The translations under genes and the position numbers were made by a program. Shown here piece after piece: positions 1 to 8,357 of a DNA stretch of 61,976 nt. Location of the stretch: positions 1-61,976 of the forward strand of contig CANGOE010000005.1 of the NCBI GenBank assembly GCA_947455455.1. Reading direction: 5' to 3'. The stretch comes from Hyphomicrobiales bacterium. Lineage in GTDB: Bacteria > Pseudomonadota > Alphaproteobacteria > Rhizobiales > Beijerinckiaceae. The stretch's first letter is position 1. Each line of letters opens with the position of its first letter. The notes beneath the pieces were generated by a model. That model searched no databases, was not told the origin of the DNA, and saw nothing but the letters and a program-made list of their open reading frames with translations.

Positions 1-2
1 CC

Positions 3-1097
3 GGACTGGACAATGCCTTTCTGGTAGGCTTTGTCGAAAGCCTCGCCGATTTCGGCAATCCGCTGGTGCTGGGCGGCAATTTCGATGTGCTGTCGACCAA
101 AATCTTTTTCGCGGTGGTTGGCTCTGCCGTCGATGAAAGCCGCGCCGCTTTGCTGGCGCTGATCCTATTGGTGATGACGCTTGCCGCCTTCTGGGTGCAG
201 AATGTCTGGATCGGCAAGAAAAATTACACCACGCTGTCAGGCAAAGGCGATTCCGGGCTCGCCGCCGTCCTGCCTGCGGGCGTGTCGTGGACTTGCGCCT
301 TGTTCGTGATCCCGTGGAGCCTGTTCATGCTCTGCGTTTACGGGATTATCGTGGTTGGCGGTTTTGTGGTCAGTTTGGGCCGCGATTACACGCCGACGCT
401 GAAACATTTCGAAACGGCTTTCAAGATCACCCCGAGCGACTTCGGCATGCAGTTTTCAGGCTCGGCCTGGAACTCGTTTTTTGCGACGCTGGAAGTGGCG
501 GCCATATCCACGCCCTTTACCGCGGCTTTGGGATTGCTGATCGGCTATCTGCTGTCGCGCCAGAAATTTGCCGGCAAATCGGCGTTTGAATTCTGCACCA
601 TGCTGAGCTTTGCCATTCCAGGCACGGTGATCGGGGTCAGCTATATTCTCGCCTTCAACGTGCCGCCATTCGAGATGACCGGAACCGGCATGATCTTGGT
701 GATCTGCTTTGTCTTCCGCAATATTCCGGTGGGCATCCGCGCCACCATGGCCACGCTGTCGCAGGTTGATCCCTCGCTCGACGAAGCCTCGCTGACCTTG
801 GGGGCCTCATCGCTGACCACATTGCGGCGGGTGATCCTGCCGCTGTTGCGGCCTGCCATCATCACCGCTTTGGTCTATTCTTTCGTGCGCACCATGACCT
901 CGGTCAGCGCGATCATCTTTCTGGTCTCGGCCAAATATAACATGGCGACCACCTATATTGTGGGGCGGGTCGAAGCCGGAGAATATGGCGTGGCAATTGC
1001 CTATTCCTGTGTGCTGATTGCCTTGATGCTGGCCATGATTATTGCCATTCAACTGTTTGTCGGCGACCGCGCTTTGGGCCGCAGAAAGGCTTCCTGA
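3..1097 (+). CDS. Iron(III)-type ABC transporter permease, 5' end missing
   Basis: This is the C-terminal 364 residues of an inner-membrane permease of the FbpB/AfuB (two-fused-half) type, which passes ferric iron or a similar small ligand from a periplasmic binding protein into the cytoplasm. The reading frame is already open at the first bases of the window (beginning GLDNAFLVGF), so the start lies outside. Several hydrophobic helices are visible, and the ATPase-contact EAA loop is clear near the C-terminus (EASLTLGASS, then ILPLLRP). The next gene is its ATPase, starting 1 base after the stop. The iron assignment follows family resemblance and the ATPase; spermidine- or phosphonate-type relatives cannot be excluded. 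Confidence 0.85.
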   Translation, partial: GLDNAFLVGFVESLADFGNPLVLGGNFDVLSTKIFFAVVGSAVDESRAALLALILLVMTLAAFWVQNVWIGKKNYTTLSGKGDSGLAAVLPAGVSWTCALFVIPWSLFMLCVYGIIVVGGFVVSLGRDYTPTLKHFETAFKITPSDFGMQFSGSAWNSFFATLEVAAISTPFTAALGLLIGYLLSRQKFAGKSAFEFCTMLSFAIPGTVIGVSYILAFNVPPFEMTGTGMILVICFVFRNIPVGIRATMATLSQVDPSLDEASLTLGASSLTTLRRVILPLLRPAIITALVYSFVRTMTSVSAIIFLVSAKYNMATTYIVGRVEAGEYGVAIAYSCVLIALMLAMIIAIQLFVGDRALGRRKAS

Positions 1098-1098
1098 T

Positions 1099-2178
1099 AT
1101 GCAGACGCAACCAGCCCCCCTGTCTTTGCGCAAGGCATCTGTTGAATTCCGCGCCGTCAGCAAGCGCTATGGCAAAGTCACGGCGGTCGATCAGGTGTCC
1201 TTCACCATCCAGCCCGGCCAGTTGATGACCCTGCTCGGCCCGTCGGGCTGTGGCAAGACCACCACCTTGCGGATGATTGCCGGATTGGAAATTCCCAGCG
1301 CCGGACAGATTTTCATCGGGGGCGAGGATGTCACTTTGCGCTCGGCGGCTGACCGCAATGTCTCGATGGTCTTCCAATCCTACGCGCTGTTTCCGCATAT
1401 GAGCGTGCTGGAAAATGTCGCGTATGGTCCCACGGTACAGGGCTTCAAAAAGAGCATCGCCGAAGACAAGGCCCATCATGTGCTGGACATGGTCGGGTTG
1501 AAGGGCTTGGGCGGACGCATGCCCTCGGAACTGTCGGGCGGTCAACAACAACGCGTTGCGGTGGCGCGCGCGCTGGTTCTGGAACCCGATGTGCTTTTGT
1601 TCGACGAACCGCTGTCCAATCTCGATGCCAAATTACGCCGCCGCGTGCGCGAGGATATCCGCGAGCTACAACAACGCCTCAGCCTCACGGTGGCCTATGT
1701 CACCCATGACCAGGAAGAGGCACTGGCGGTGTCGGACGAAATCATCGTCATGAACAATGCCCGCATTGCCCAGCGCGGCACGCCGCACACGCTGTATGCC
1801 GAACCGGCCGATCTGTTCATTGTCGATTTTATCGGCGATGCCAATATTGCCGATGTGGTGATCGTAAGCGTCAAGGAGGATCAGGCTCTGGTCCACCTCG
1901 GCCCGTTGCAATTTACCCTGCCCGCGCGCGGCTTGGGCCAAGGTCCGGCCAAACTGGCGATCCGTCCCGATGCCATCGCTTTATCGGGTGGGAGCGGACA
2001 GACGGCAGGCGTGGTCACCAAGGCTTTCTTTCTCGGCCGGTTGTGGGAATACACCATCGAGACCGAATTCGGCGCGCTGTTTGTCACCATCCCCGGCCGT
2101 TCTGCCCCATTCGTGATCGGCAGTTCGGTGATGCTGGATTTCGATGCGGGCGGCATGGTGCTGGTGCCTCACGCCTGA
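1099..2178 (+). CDS. ABC transporter ATP-binding protein (FbpC/PotA type)
   Basis: A 359-residue cytoplasmic ATPase that powers the permease encoded just upstream. Visible motifs are Walker A GPSGCGKTT at about residues 47-55, the Q-loop FQSYALFPH, signature LSGGQQQR at about 145, Walker B VLLFDEP at about 166, the H-loop THDQEEA and a C-terminal TOBE-like region (residues 280-359). I start it at the ATG at 1099, 1 base after the permease stop; an upstream in-frame start at 1042 would overlap the permease by 56 bases and adds no domain sequence. The best family match is the ferric iron/putrescine-type MOI ATPases. Confidence 0.88.
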   Translation: MQTQPAPLSLRKASVEFRAVSKRYGKVTAVDQVSFTIQPGQLMTLLGPSGCGKTTTLRMIAGLEIPSAGQIFIGGEDVTLRSAADRNVSMVFQSYALFPHMSVLENVAYGPTVQGFKKSIAEDKAHHVLDMVGLKGLGGRMPSELSGGQQQRVAVARALVLEPDVLLFDEPLSNLDAKLRRRVREDIRELQQRLSLTVAYVTHDQEEALAVSDEIIVMNNARIAQRGTPHTLYAEPADLFIVDFIGDANIADVVIVSVKEDQALVHLGPLQFTLPARGLGQGPAKLAIRPDAIALSGGSGQTAGVVTKAFFLGRLWEYTIETEFGALFVTIPGRSAPFVIGSSVMLDFDAGGMVLVPHA

Positions 2179-2193
2179 GGCACGCTCTGAGCA

Positions 2194-2664
2194 TCAGACT
2201 TTGGGCGGCTCTGGCGGGATCTTGTAAGCCGTCGAAGCCTTGATGCGTTCCATCGCAAAGCGCGAAGTGACATTGCGCAAGGGGACCGTTTCGATCAGCT
2301 TTTTATAGAACTGGTCATAGGCCGCCATATCCGGCACCACGACCCTCAGCATATAATCGACATCACCGGCCATACGATAGATATCCATGACTTCGGGCAT
2401 CGCCGACAGCGTGCTGGCAAACCGCTCCAGCCATTGGGCCGAATGGTCTCCGGTTTCGATCTGCACAAAGGCCGTCAGACCCAGACCTATTTTTTCGGGC
2501 GAGACGATGGCCACGCGCCGCAGGATGACCCCGCTGGACTCAAGCCGTTGCACACGCTTCCAGCACGGGGTCTGGCTCAAGCCCACTTTATCCGACAATT
2601 CGGCAATCGAAATGGTGGAATCCAGTTGCAGAGCGGTCAGAATCTTGCGGTCGATCGCATCCAT
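2194..2664 (-). CDS. Lrp/AsnC-family transcriptional regulator
   Basis: A regulator of about 156 residues with an N-terminal winged helix-turn-helix (DRKILTALQLDSTISIAEL, then LSQTPCWKRVQRLE) and a C-terminal RAM/AsnC ligand-binding domain (GDVDYMLRVVVPD). It is the last gene of the sulfate-assimilation operon, 8 bases after cysA. Two adjacent ATGs exist; the second (2664) is chosen because the GGAG ribosome-binding site is then 7 bases away rather than 4. Lrp proteins of the CWKRV type include amino-acid- and cysteine-responsive regulators. A role in sensing a sulfur amino acid is therefore a reasonable inference from position, not something the sequence proves. Confidence 0.85.
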   Translation of the reverse strand: MDAIDRKILTALQLDSTISIAELSDKVGLSQTPCWKRVQRLESSGVILRRVAIVSPEKIGLGLTAFVQIETGDHSAQWLERFASTLSAMPEVMDIYRMAGDVDYMLRVVVPDMAAYDQFYKKLIETVPLRNVTSRFAMERIKASTAYKIPPEPPKV

Positions 2665-2675
2665 CATGCGGCTCC

Positions 2676-3740
2676 TTAATTGAATGAAGGGGTGAGCCCG
2701 CCTGCAAACACGTGGCCCTGCCCGACCCTCAAGCCGATACGTTCACCCAAATCGGGGGCGACCGCGCTGGCCAGATCCACTTCGAGAGGGCGGTCAACCC
2801 CCTGAACCTCCACCTCGGCGCGGCGTACAGCACCATGGCGGCGGATAAGGGTCACGTCACCTGCCAAAGCGGCCAGTTCCGGCGAATCGATTTTCAGATG
2901 TTGCGGGCGAACAAACAGCTCGGCCCCGCCTGTGGCATTGGTGCCTTTGAGGCTGAGAAGCGGCCTGTTGCGAAACAGCGCCTGCCCGTTTTTAATCTCG
3001 ACCGGAATCCGGTTGGCTTCCCCCAGAAAGCCACAGACAAAGGCCGTTGCCGGATGGTCATAGACCTGATCGGGCGTGCCGACCTGCTCGATCAGGCCCT
3101 GATTCAAAATCGCCACCCGATCGGCCAGCTCCAGCGCCTCCTCCTGATCATGGGTCACGAACAAGGTGGTGTGGCCGGTGCGCCGGTGCAGGTCGCGCAA
3201 CCATTGCCGCAAATCCTTGCGGACCTGTGCATCAAGCGCACCGAATGGTTCGTCAAGCAGAAGGACTTGCGGTTCTATGGCGAGAGCGCGGGCCAAGGCG
3301 ACCCGCTGGCGTTGTCCACCCGACAGTTGCGCCGGAAACCGCTGTTGCAAACCGCCCAATTGCACCAGATCCAGCAGATCATCGATACGCTTTTGGATCG
3401 CCTGCCGGTCGGGCCGTTGGGAGCGCGGGCGCACCGACAGGCCGAAGGCAATATTCTCGGCCACCGTCATATGTTTGAACAAAGCGTAATTCTGGAACAC
3501 GAACCCGATCCGCCGCTCGCGCAGGCTCAAGCGGCGGGTGTCGATGCCATTGAAGGTGATGGCACCGCCATCGGCCTGTTCCAATCCGGCGATCAGACGC
3601 AACAAGGTTGTCTTGCCGGAGCCGGACGGCCCAAGCAGGGCCACCAGTTCGCCCGGTTCGATGGACAGCGACACGCCTTTCAGGGCGGGATAGGTGCTGA
3701 AGCCTTTGCTCACACGATCTATCTGGACGGCAACAGACAT
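2676..3740 (-). CDS. cysA: Sulfate/thiosulfate ABC transporter ATP-binding protein CysA
   Basis: A 354-residue ATPase of the sulfate permease. Walker [10 protein letters not shown] lies at about residues 37-45, followed by [11 protein letters not shown], signature LSGGQRQR, Walker [15 protein letters not shown] and the H-loop [12 protein letters not shown]-terminal TOBE-type domain completes it. FQNYALF and [15 protein letters not shown] are typical of CysA. The ATG at 3740 sits 6 bases after GGGGAG; an upstream ATG at 3746 directly abuts that site and is unlikely. It follows cysW by 12 bases in the same operon and acts with CysT, CysW and the Sbp-type binding protein. Confidence 0.93.
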   Translation of the reverse strand: MSVAVQIDRVSKGFSTYPALKGVSLSIEPGELVALLGPSGSGKTTLLRLIAGLEQADGGAITFNGIDTRRLSLRERRIGFVFQNYALFKHMTVAENIAFGLSVRPRSQRPDRQAIQKRIDDLLDLVQLGGLQQRFPAQLSGGQRQRVALARALAIEPQVLLLDEPFGALDAQVRKDLRQWLRDLHRRTGHTTLFVTHDQEEALELADRVAILNQGLIEQVGTPDQVYDHPATAFVCGFLGEANRIPVEIKNGQALFRNRPLLSLKGTNATGGAELFVRPQHLKIDSPELAALAGDVTLIRRHGAVRRAEVEVQGVDRPLEVDLASAVAPDLGERIGLRVGQGHVFAGGLTPSFN

Positions 3741-3752
3741 CTGCATCTCCCC

Positions 3753-4634
3753 TCAGGCTCTCGTCCGGTCAGGGCGATGGTTGGCGGCCAGATCATCCGC
3801 ATATCGCCATTCCAGAACGGATTTCACGACCAGTGTCACAAGCGCCAGAGTGGCCAACACGGCCGCCACCGAAAATGCCGCCACAGACATATATTCATTG
3901 TATAAAATTTCGACCGCCAGCGGCATGGTCGTCGTCAGTCCACGGATTTTACCCGATACCACCGCAACCGCCCCGAATTCGCCCATCGCCCGCGCATTGC
4001 ACAGCAACAGCCCATAGAGCAGGCTCCATTTGATATTGGGCAAGGTCACCCGCACAAAGGTCTGCCAGCCTGTCGCACCCAGCGTCAATGCCGCTTCCTC
4101 GTCGACATTGCCCAGCGCCTGCATATGCGGAATCAACTCCCGCGCCACAAACGGAAAGGTCACAAACAAGGTGGCCAGCACAATCGCCGGCAAGGCAAAG
4201 ACAATTGAAATCTGGTGTCCCTGCAACCAGCCCCCGAACATGCCCTGTGCGCCGAACAGCAGGACATAGATCAGACCCGCAATCACCGGCGAGACCGAGA
4301 AAGGCAGATCGATCAGGGTGAGCAGGAGGCTCTTGCCAAAAAACCGGTATTTGGCCACCGCCCAGGCCGCCGCAATCCCGATGACCGCATTGATCGGCAA
4401 CACAATGGCCGCCACCAGCAAGGTCAGCCGGATCGAGGCCAGCACATCCGCATCCTGCAAAGCCAGCCAGAATGCGTCCGCGCCGCGCGCCAAAGCCTCC
4501 ACCACGATCACCAGTAAAGGCGCAAGCAGAAAGAGCGCCAGAAAGGCCAGCACGACAGCGATCAGCAGACGGCGCACCAGCGGGCTGTCCTGACGCTGGT
4601 CCTTTGGTAAAGGGCTTGCCTCATGCATGGCCAT
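3753..4634 (-). CDS. cysW: Sulfate ABC transporter permease CysW
   Basis: A 293-residue inner-membrane permease with about six hydrophobic segments. CysW features are seen: a cytoplasmic N-terminus, FVTFPFVARELIPHMQALG and the ATPase-contact EAA loop EEAALTLGATGWQTF, followed by GEFGAVAVVSG and the conserved LPLAVEILYNEY. It overlaps the end of cysT by 14 bases, indicating translational coupling. Starts at 4634 and 4628 are both possible; 4634 has GGGG upstream. It forms the heterodimeric sulfate channel with CysT. Confidence 0.93.
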   Translation of the reverse strand: MAMHEASPLPKDQRQDSPLVRRLLIAVVLAFLALFLLAPLLVIVVEALARGADAFWLALQDADVLASIRLTLLVAAIVLPINAVIGIAAAWAVAKYRFFGKSLLLTLIDLPFSVSPVIAGLIYVLLFGAQGMFGGWLQGHQISIVFALPAIVLATLFVTFPFVARELIPHMQALGNVDEEAALTLGATGWQTFVRVTLPNIKWSLLYGLLLCNARAMGEFGAVAVVSGKIRGLTTTMPLAVEILYNEYMSVAAFSVAAVLATLALVTLVVKSVLEWRYADDLAANHRPDRTRA

Positions 4635-5532
4635 GTCTGCGCCCCCACAAAGCCAGTCCGGCATTGGCCAGCAGGATGATGGCAAACGAGCCTGCCAGCA
4701 TCAAAAGCCCGACCCCGGCGGCCCCGCTGTAATCATATTGTTCGAGTTTGATGACGATCAGCAGGGGCGCAATCTCCGACACCATCGGCACATTGCCCGC
4801 GATAAAAATGACCGAGCCATATTCCCCGACAGCCCGTGCGAAAGCCAAAGTAAACCCTGTAAATGCGGCAGGCGCGATCGCTGGCAACAGCACCCGCATC
4901 GCGGTTTGGAACCGGCTTGCGCCCAACAAGGCCGCGGCCTCCTCGATCTCGCTTTCAATCTCCTGCAACACCGGTTGCACCATCCGCACCACAAAGGGAA
5001 TCCCGATAAAAACCAGCGCGACCCATATGCCGGTCGGGGTGTAGCCGATCTTGATCCCGTAACGGGCCAAGACAGCCCCGATCCAGCCATTGGGCGCATA
5101 GAGCGCGGAGAGTGCGATCCCCGCCACAGCCGTCGGTAAAGCGAAAGGCAGATCAATCGCCGCGTCGACCCATTTGCGCCCGATAAAGTCATAGCGCACC
5201 AGCACCCACGCGATCAGCACGCCGAACAACAGATTGACCAGCGCCGCCGCAAAGGACAGCGCGAAGGACAGCTTCAACGCCGCCAGCACACGCGGGGTCG
5301 TGAGCAAGGCCCACAGGCCAGAAAAGCCCAAATCGCCAGCCTTGAGCGCCAGTGCCGTCAAAGGGATCAACACGATCAATGACAGCGCGGTCAGCGTCAG
5401 CCCCATGGCGAGGGTAAAACCCGGCAACACGCTGCTATCCGGCCTGAACGGAACCAGCGCCTGCCAGCGCCCCGTCAGCCCCGAAGCCTTTGGCCCGTCA
5501 TGGGGCAATACAGCGGGATGCAACGATGCCAT
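4621..5532 (-). CDS. cysT: Sulfate ABC transporter permease CysT (CysU)
   Basis: A 303-residue inner-membrane permease, partner of CysW. It shows the typical CysT phrases DLPFALPTAVAGIALSALY, GIPFVVRMVQPVLQEI and the EAA-loop version EEAAALLGASRFQTAMRVLL, then AFARAVGEYGSVIFIAGN. Length and membrane pattern fit the family. The N-terminal 30 residues are polar and variable. It begins 3 bases after the binding-protein gene and overlaps cysW, so all four transport genes are cotranscribed. Confidence 0.93.
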   Translation of the reverse strand: MASLHPAVLPHDGPKASGLTGRWQALVPFRPDSSVLPGFTLAMGLTLTALSLIVLIPLTALALKAGDLGFSGLWALLTTPRVLAALKLSFALSFAAALVNLLFGVLIAWVLVRYDFIGRKWVDAAIDLPFALPTAVAGIALSALYAPNGWIGAVLARYGIKIGYTPTGIWVALVFIGIPFVVRMVQPVLQEIESEIEEAAALLGASRFQTAMRVLLPAIAPAAFTGFTLAFARAVGEYGSVIFIAGNVPMVSEIAPLLIVIKLEQYDYSGAAGVGLLMLAGSFAIILLANAGLALWGRRHGHA

Positions 5533-5535
5533 AGC

Positions 5536-6570
5536 TCACCGCCCCGGCTTGTAAAGCTGGTCAAACGTTCCGCCATCGGCGAAATGCGTGGCCTGCGCCT
5601 TGGCCCAACCGCCGAAATGGGCATCAATGGTCACCAGCGGCAAAGCAGGAAACTGCTTCAGCACGGCAGGATCGGCGGCTTCCGGACGGCGAGGACGATA
5701 GAAGTTGGCGGCAATAATGGCTTGAGCCTGCGGCGTGTACAGAAACTCCAGATAGGCGCGCGCCACTTCGGTTGTGCCCTTGGCCTGCACATTACGGTCG
5801 ACCACAGCCACAGGAGGCTCGGCCAGAATCGACAGGCTCGGCACCACGATCTCGAACTGGCCGGATCCGAATTCCTTCAAGGCCAGAAAGGCCTCGTTTT
5901 CCCATGACAACAACACGTCACCCAAACCCCGTTGGGCGAAAGTGGTGGTGGCTCCGCGCGCACCGGTATCGAGCACCGGCACATTGGCCAGCAAGCGGGC
6001 GATATAGTCACGGATTTTGGCCTCGTCACCCTGATAGGCTTTGTCGGCATAGGCCCAGGCGGCCAGATAGTTCCAGCGCGCCCCGCCCGAGGTTTTCGGA
6101 TTGGGGGTGATCACCTGTACGCCCTGCTTGACCAGATCGGACCAATCCCTGATCTGTTTGGGATTGCCCTTGCGCACCAGAAACACAATGGTCGAGGTAT
6201 AGGGAGAGGCATTGTCGGGCAGTTGCTTTTGCCAGTCTTTGGCCACCTTGCCGGACCGTTCGGCCACTGCATCGATGTCACCGGCGAGTGCCAGCGTCAC
6301 CACATCGGCATTCAACCCGTCAATGACAGAGCGGGCCTGCGAGCCGGACCCGCCATGCGATTGGCGGATCGTAATAGTCTGCCCCGTTTTGGCGCGCCAT
6401 TGCGCAATAAAGGCCTGGTTGATCTCGCGGTATAATTCGCGGGTCGGATCATAGGACACATTCAGCAATTCGGTCTGGGCACGCACACCGCCGATGATCG
6501 ACAGGATAAACCCCACCGACAGGATCAGAAGAACATAATCAAGTTTTTGTCTGAATGTGCCGCGTGTCAT
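5536..6570 (-). CDS. Sulfate/thiosulfate-binding periplasmic protein
   Basis: A 344-residue substrate-binding protein (Sbp/CysP family). An N-terminal membrane-spanning signal ([18 protein letters not shown]) precedes the mature domain. Family motifs are [35 protein letters not shown], which contributes the sulfate-binding loop, and [18 protein letters not shown]. The ATG at 6570 lies 6 bases after AAGGAG; the ATG at 6576 abuts that site and is rejected. It is separated from cysG by 84 bases containing an inverted repeat (6612-6642). Whether it prefers sulfate or thiosulfate cannot be read from the sequence. Confidence 0.92.
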   Translation of the reverse strand: MTRGTFRQKLDYVLLILSVGFILSIIGGVRAQTELLNVSYDPTRELYREINQAFIAQWRAKTGQTITIRQSHGGSGSQARSVIDGLNADVVTLALAGDIDAVAERSGKVAKDWQKQLPDNASPYTSTIVFLVRKGNPKQIRDWSDLVKQGVQVITPNPKTSGGARWNYLAAWAYADKAYQGDEAKIRDYIARLLANVPVLDTGARGATTTFAQRGLGDVLLSWENEAFLALKEFGSGQFEIVVPSLSILAEPPVAVVDRNVQAKGTTEVARAYLEFLYTPQAQAIIAANFYRPRRPEAADPAVLKQFPALPLVTIDAHFGGWAKAQATHFADGGTFDQLYKPGR

Positions 6571-6611
6571 GGTCATCTCCTTACCTCTGATTGCCGTTGA
6601 TCCAATCCGGC

Positions 6612-6642
6612 GATGCAGGACACCCACCGATTGGCCTGCATC
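6612..6642 (-). repeat. Inverted repeat between cysG and the sulfate-binding protein gene
   Basis: The arms GATGCAGG (6612-6619) and CCTGCATC (6635-6642) are perfect 8-base complements with a 15-base loop. They lie in the 84-base leader of the binding-protein gene. No T-run follows on the minus strand, so this is not a simple terminator. It could stabilise the transport part of the operon mRNA or be an attenuator. Confidence 0.4.
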
Positions 6643-6654
6643 AGTTTGCTTGAT

Positions 6655-8214
6655 TTAACAAACAAATCGTACGTTATATAGAACATCGTGGCAATGCACT
6701 TCAACAGGAGATGTCTTTTGAATGTGAGATGGAACAGAGTATTTTATGCTCTTTGACGGCCAAGCCTGCGCCCCGATTGCGGTTTCGGCATGGCGGGATT
6801 CTTGAACATGGCGCAGAGCCTCACCGATCATTACCAGCACCGGCCCCGCGGAATCAAGCGCCTCCATCCGGTCCGGCAAAGTGGAGATGGTGGCCAGCAC
6901 ATGGCTTTGATGCTCATGGGTGGCCGACTGGATCGCCAGCGCGGGCGTATCGGGCGACAGGCCCGCCGCAACAGCGCGGTCACGCAACTGTGCCAAAGTC
7001 TTACGCGGCATATAGATCACGCTGGTCACAGTCGGATCGGCGAGCGAGGCCCAATGGATATCGTCGGGCAGATCCCCCTGATGCGAATGGCCGGTGATCA
7101 TTTGCAGGCGGCGGGCATGGGTCCGCTCGGTCAGCGAAATACCAAGAGCGGAGGCGGCTCCCTGTGCCGCCGTAATGCCGGGAATGATAGCCACCGGAAT
7201 TCCCGCTTGCCGGCAGGCGGTGATTTCTTCGGTCGCCCGCCCGAAAATTCCCGGATCGCCGCTTTTGAGCCGCACCACATGCTGGCCCTTATGGGCCAGT
7301 TCCAGCATCAAGGCGCAAATATCGTCTTGCGGGCAAGAGGGCAGATGCCCCGTCTTGCCCACGCAAATGCGCTTGGCCTCGCGCCGCGCCATATCCAGCA
7401 CCTGAGCGCTGACCAGATCGTCATAGAGCACCACATCGGCGCTTTGCAGAACACGTACGGCTTTGAGGGTCAGCAATTCTGGATCGCCCGGCCCCGCTCC
7501 CACCAGACTGACGCGGCCCGAAGGTGCGGCCTTGTCCTGCTCACGATCAATCATCGCCAGCAAAGCATCCTGATCGGCTTGGGCGGGCTTGCGGCGCGGA
7601 TCGTCCAAAGCACGGCGGGTAAACTGTTCCCAGAAGCGGCGGCGCAAAGCAAAACTCAACCCGCGTGCCTGCACCGCCGGACGCCAGTCCTGCGCGGCCT
7701 GCGCCCATGCCTGTAGACCCTGCGGCAACAAGGCCTCGATTTTGGCTCGGATGGCCTGCCCGAACACGGGCGCGGCACCATCGGTTGAAATGGCCACCAG
7801 CAAAGGCGAACGGTTGACAATCGAGCCGAACTGGAAGGCGCAATGTTCGGGCTGGTCGATGACATTGACCGCCGCTCCCGCCTGTCTGGCGGCCGCAACA
7901 AAGGCTTCAGCCTCGGCAGGTGTTGCGGCATCGGCAACGGCGAGCACCGCGCCGCTCAAATCCTCGGGTTGCCACGGCCGCGCGATGACCGTGACGCAAG
8001 CCGATAAATCGGCCAGATGCGCGAAACGGTCTGTCTCCTGTCCCGCATAGATCTGCAGGATTGCACCGGTTGCGGCCAACAGTTCGGCTTTCCAGACCGC
8101 CGCCTCGCTGTCACCCGCCAGCACCACCTTGCGGCCTTTGAGCTTGAAAAACACCGGCAGGGTCGCAAGCGGTGCAATCCGTGGCGGGGTCGTCTGTGTC
8201 GGTTGTCGCGTCAT
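6655..8214 (-). CDS. cysG: Siroheme synthase CysG (precorrin-2 dehydrogenase/ferrochelatase + uroporphyrinogen-III methyltransferase)
   Basis: A 519-residue bifunctional enzyme making siroheme, the cofactor of the sulfite reductase encoded in the same operon. Residues 1 to about 215 are the dehydrogenase/chelatase part. Its Rossmann motif is the variant VLAGDSEAAVWKAELLAATG instead of the usual VVGGGxVA. From residue 233 the methyltransferase domain follows: VSLVGAGPGDPELLTLKAV, RLKSGDPGIFGR, IIPGITAAQGAAS, ERTHARRLQMITGH. A tail of about 40 residues after VMIGEALRHV is longer than usual and has no recognised domain. The ATG at 8214 is preceded by GGGAGG, located inside the end of the preceding small gene and overlapping its stop as TGATG. 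Confidence 0.93.
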   Translation of the reverse strand: MTRQPTQTTPPRIAPLATLPVFFKLKGRKVVLAGDSEAAVWKAELLAATGAILQIYAGQETDRFAHLADLSACVTVIARPWQPEDLSGAVLAVADAATPAEAEAFVAAARQAGAAVNVIDQPEHCAFQFGSIVNRSPLLVAISTDGAAPVFGQAIRAKIEALLPQGLQAWAQAAQDWRPAVQARGLSFALRRRFWEQFTRRALDDPRRKPAQADQDALLAMIDREQDKAAPSGRVSLVGAGPGDPELLTLKAVRVLQSADVVLYDDLVSAQVLDMARREAKRICVGKTGHLPSCPQDDICALMLELAHKGQHVVRLKSGDPGIFGRATEEITACRQAGIPVAIIPGITAAQGAASALGISLTERTHARRLQMITGHSHQGDLPDDIHWASLADPTVTSVIYMPRKTLAQLRDRAVAAGLSPDTPALAIQSATHEHQSHVLATISTLPDRMEALDSAGPVLVMIGEALRHVQESRHAETAIGAQAWPSKSIKYSVPSHIQKTSPVEVHCHDVLYNVRFVC

Positions 8215-8357
8215 CACCACCCTCCCTCGATATGCGACAGAGAGACAGAGGTTTTGATACCGGCATGCGGCGGGGCGATGATCCAAAGCGCCAGCAAAGC
8301 CAGCACCAACAGGCGAAGCCCCCATTCCAGCCAACGGGCAAGCTGATGGTCGCTCAT
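8214..8357 (-). CDS. 47-residue single-pass membrane protein in the cys operon
   Basis: This short reading frame links cysN and cysG with no spare bases. Its ATG overlaps the cysN stop (ATGA) and its TGA overlaps the cysG ATG (TGATG). The product begins MSDHQLARWLEWG, followed by a hydrophobic helix of about 16-20 residues (LRLLVLALLALWIIAPP), then a polar tail ending SHIEGGW. The helix is flanked by arginines on the N-terminal side and may place the C-terminus outside. The codon for the final residues also forms the cysG ribosome-binding site. I do not recognise a family. Its placement after a CysN with a C-terminal membrane domain suggests a partner in a membrane-associated sulfate-activation complex; that is inference. 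Confidence 0.7.
   Translation of the reverse strand: MSDHQLARWLEWGLRLLVLALLALWIIAPPHAGIKTSVSLSHIEGGW

Noticed and set aside
2712-3905. A 397-residue open frame on the plus strand opposite cysA
   Set aside because: It is an antisense shadow without motifs; CysA is clear on the other strand.
6675-6684. TATATAGAAC inside the end of cysG, also found in the cys promoter region on the opposite strand
   Set aside because: A 10-base match within coding sequence in the wrong orientation is likely chance; it has no inverted partner here.
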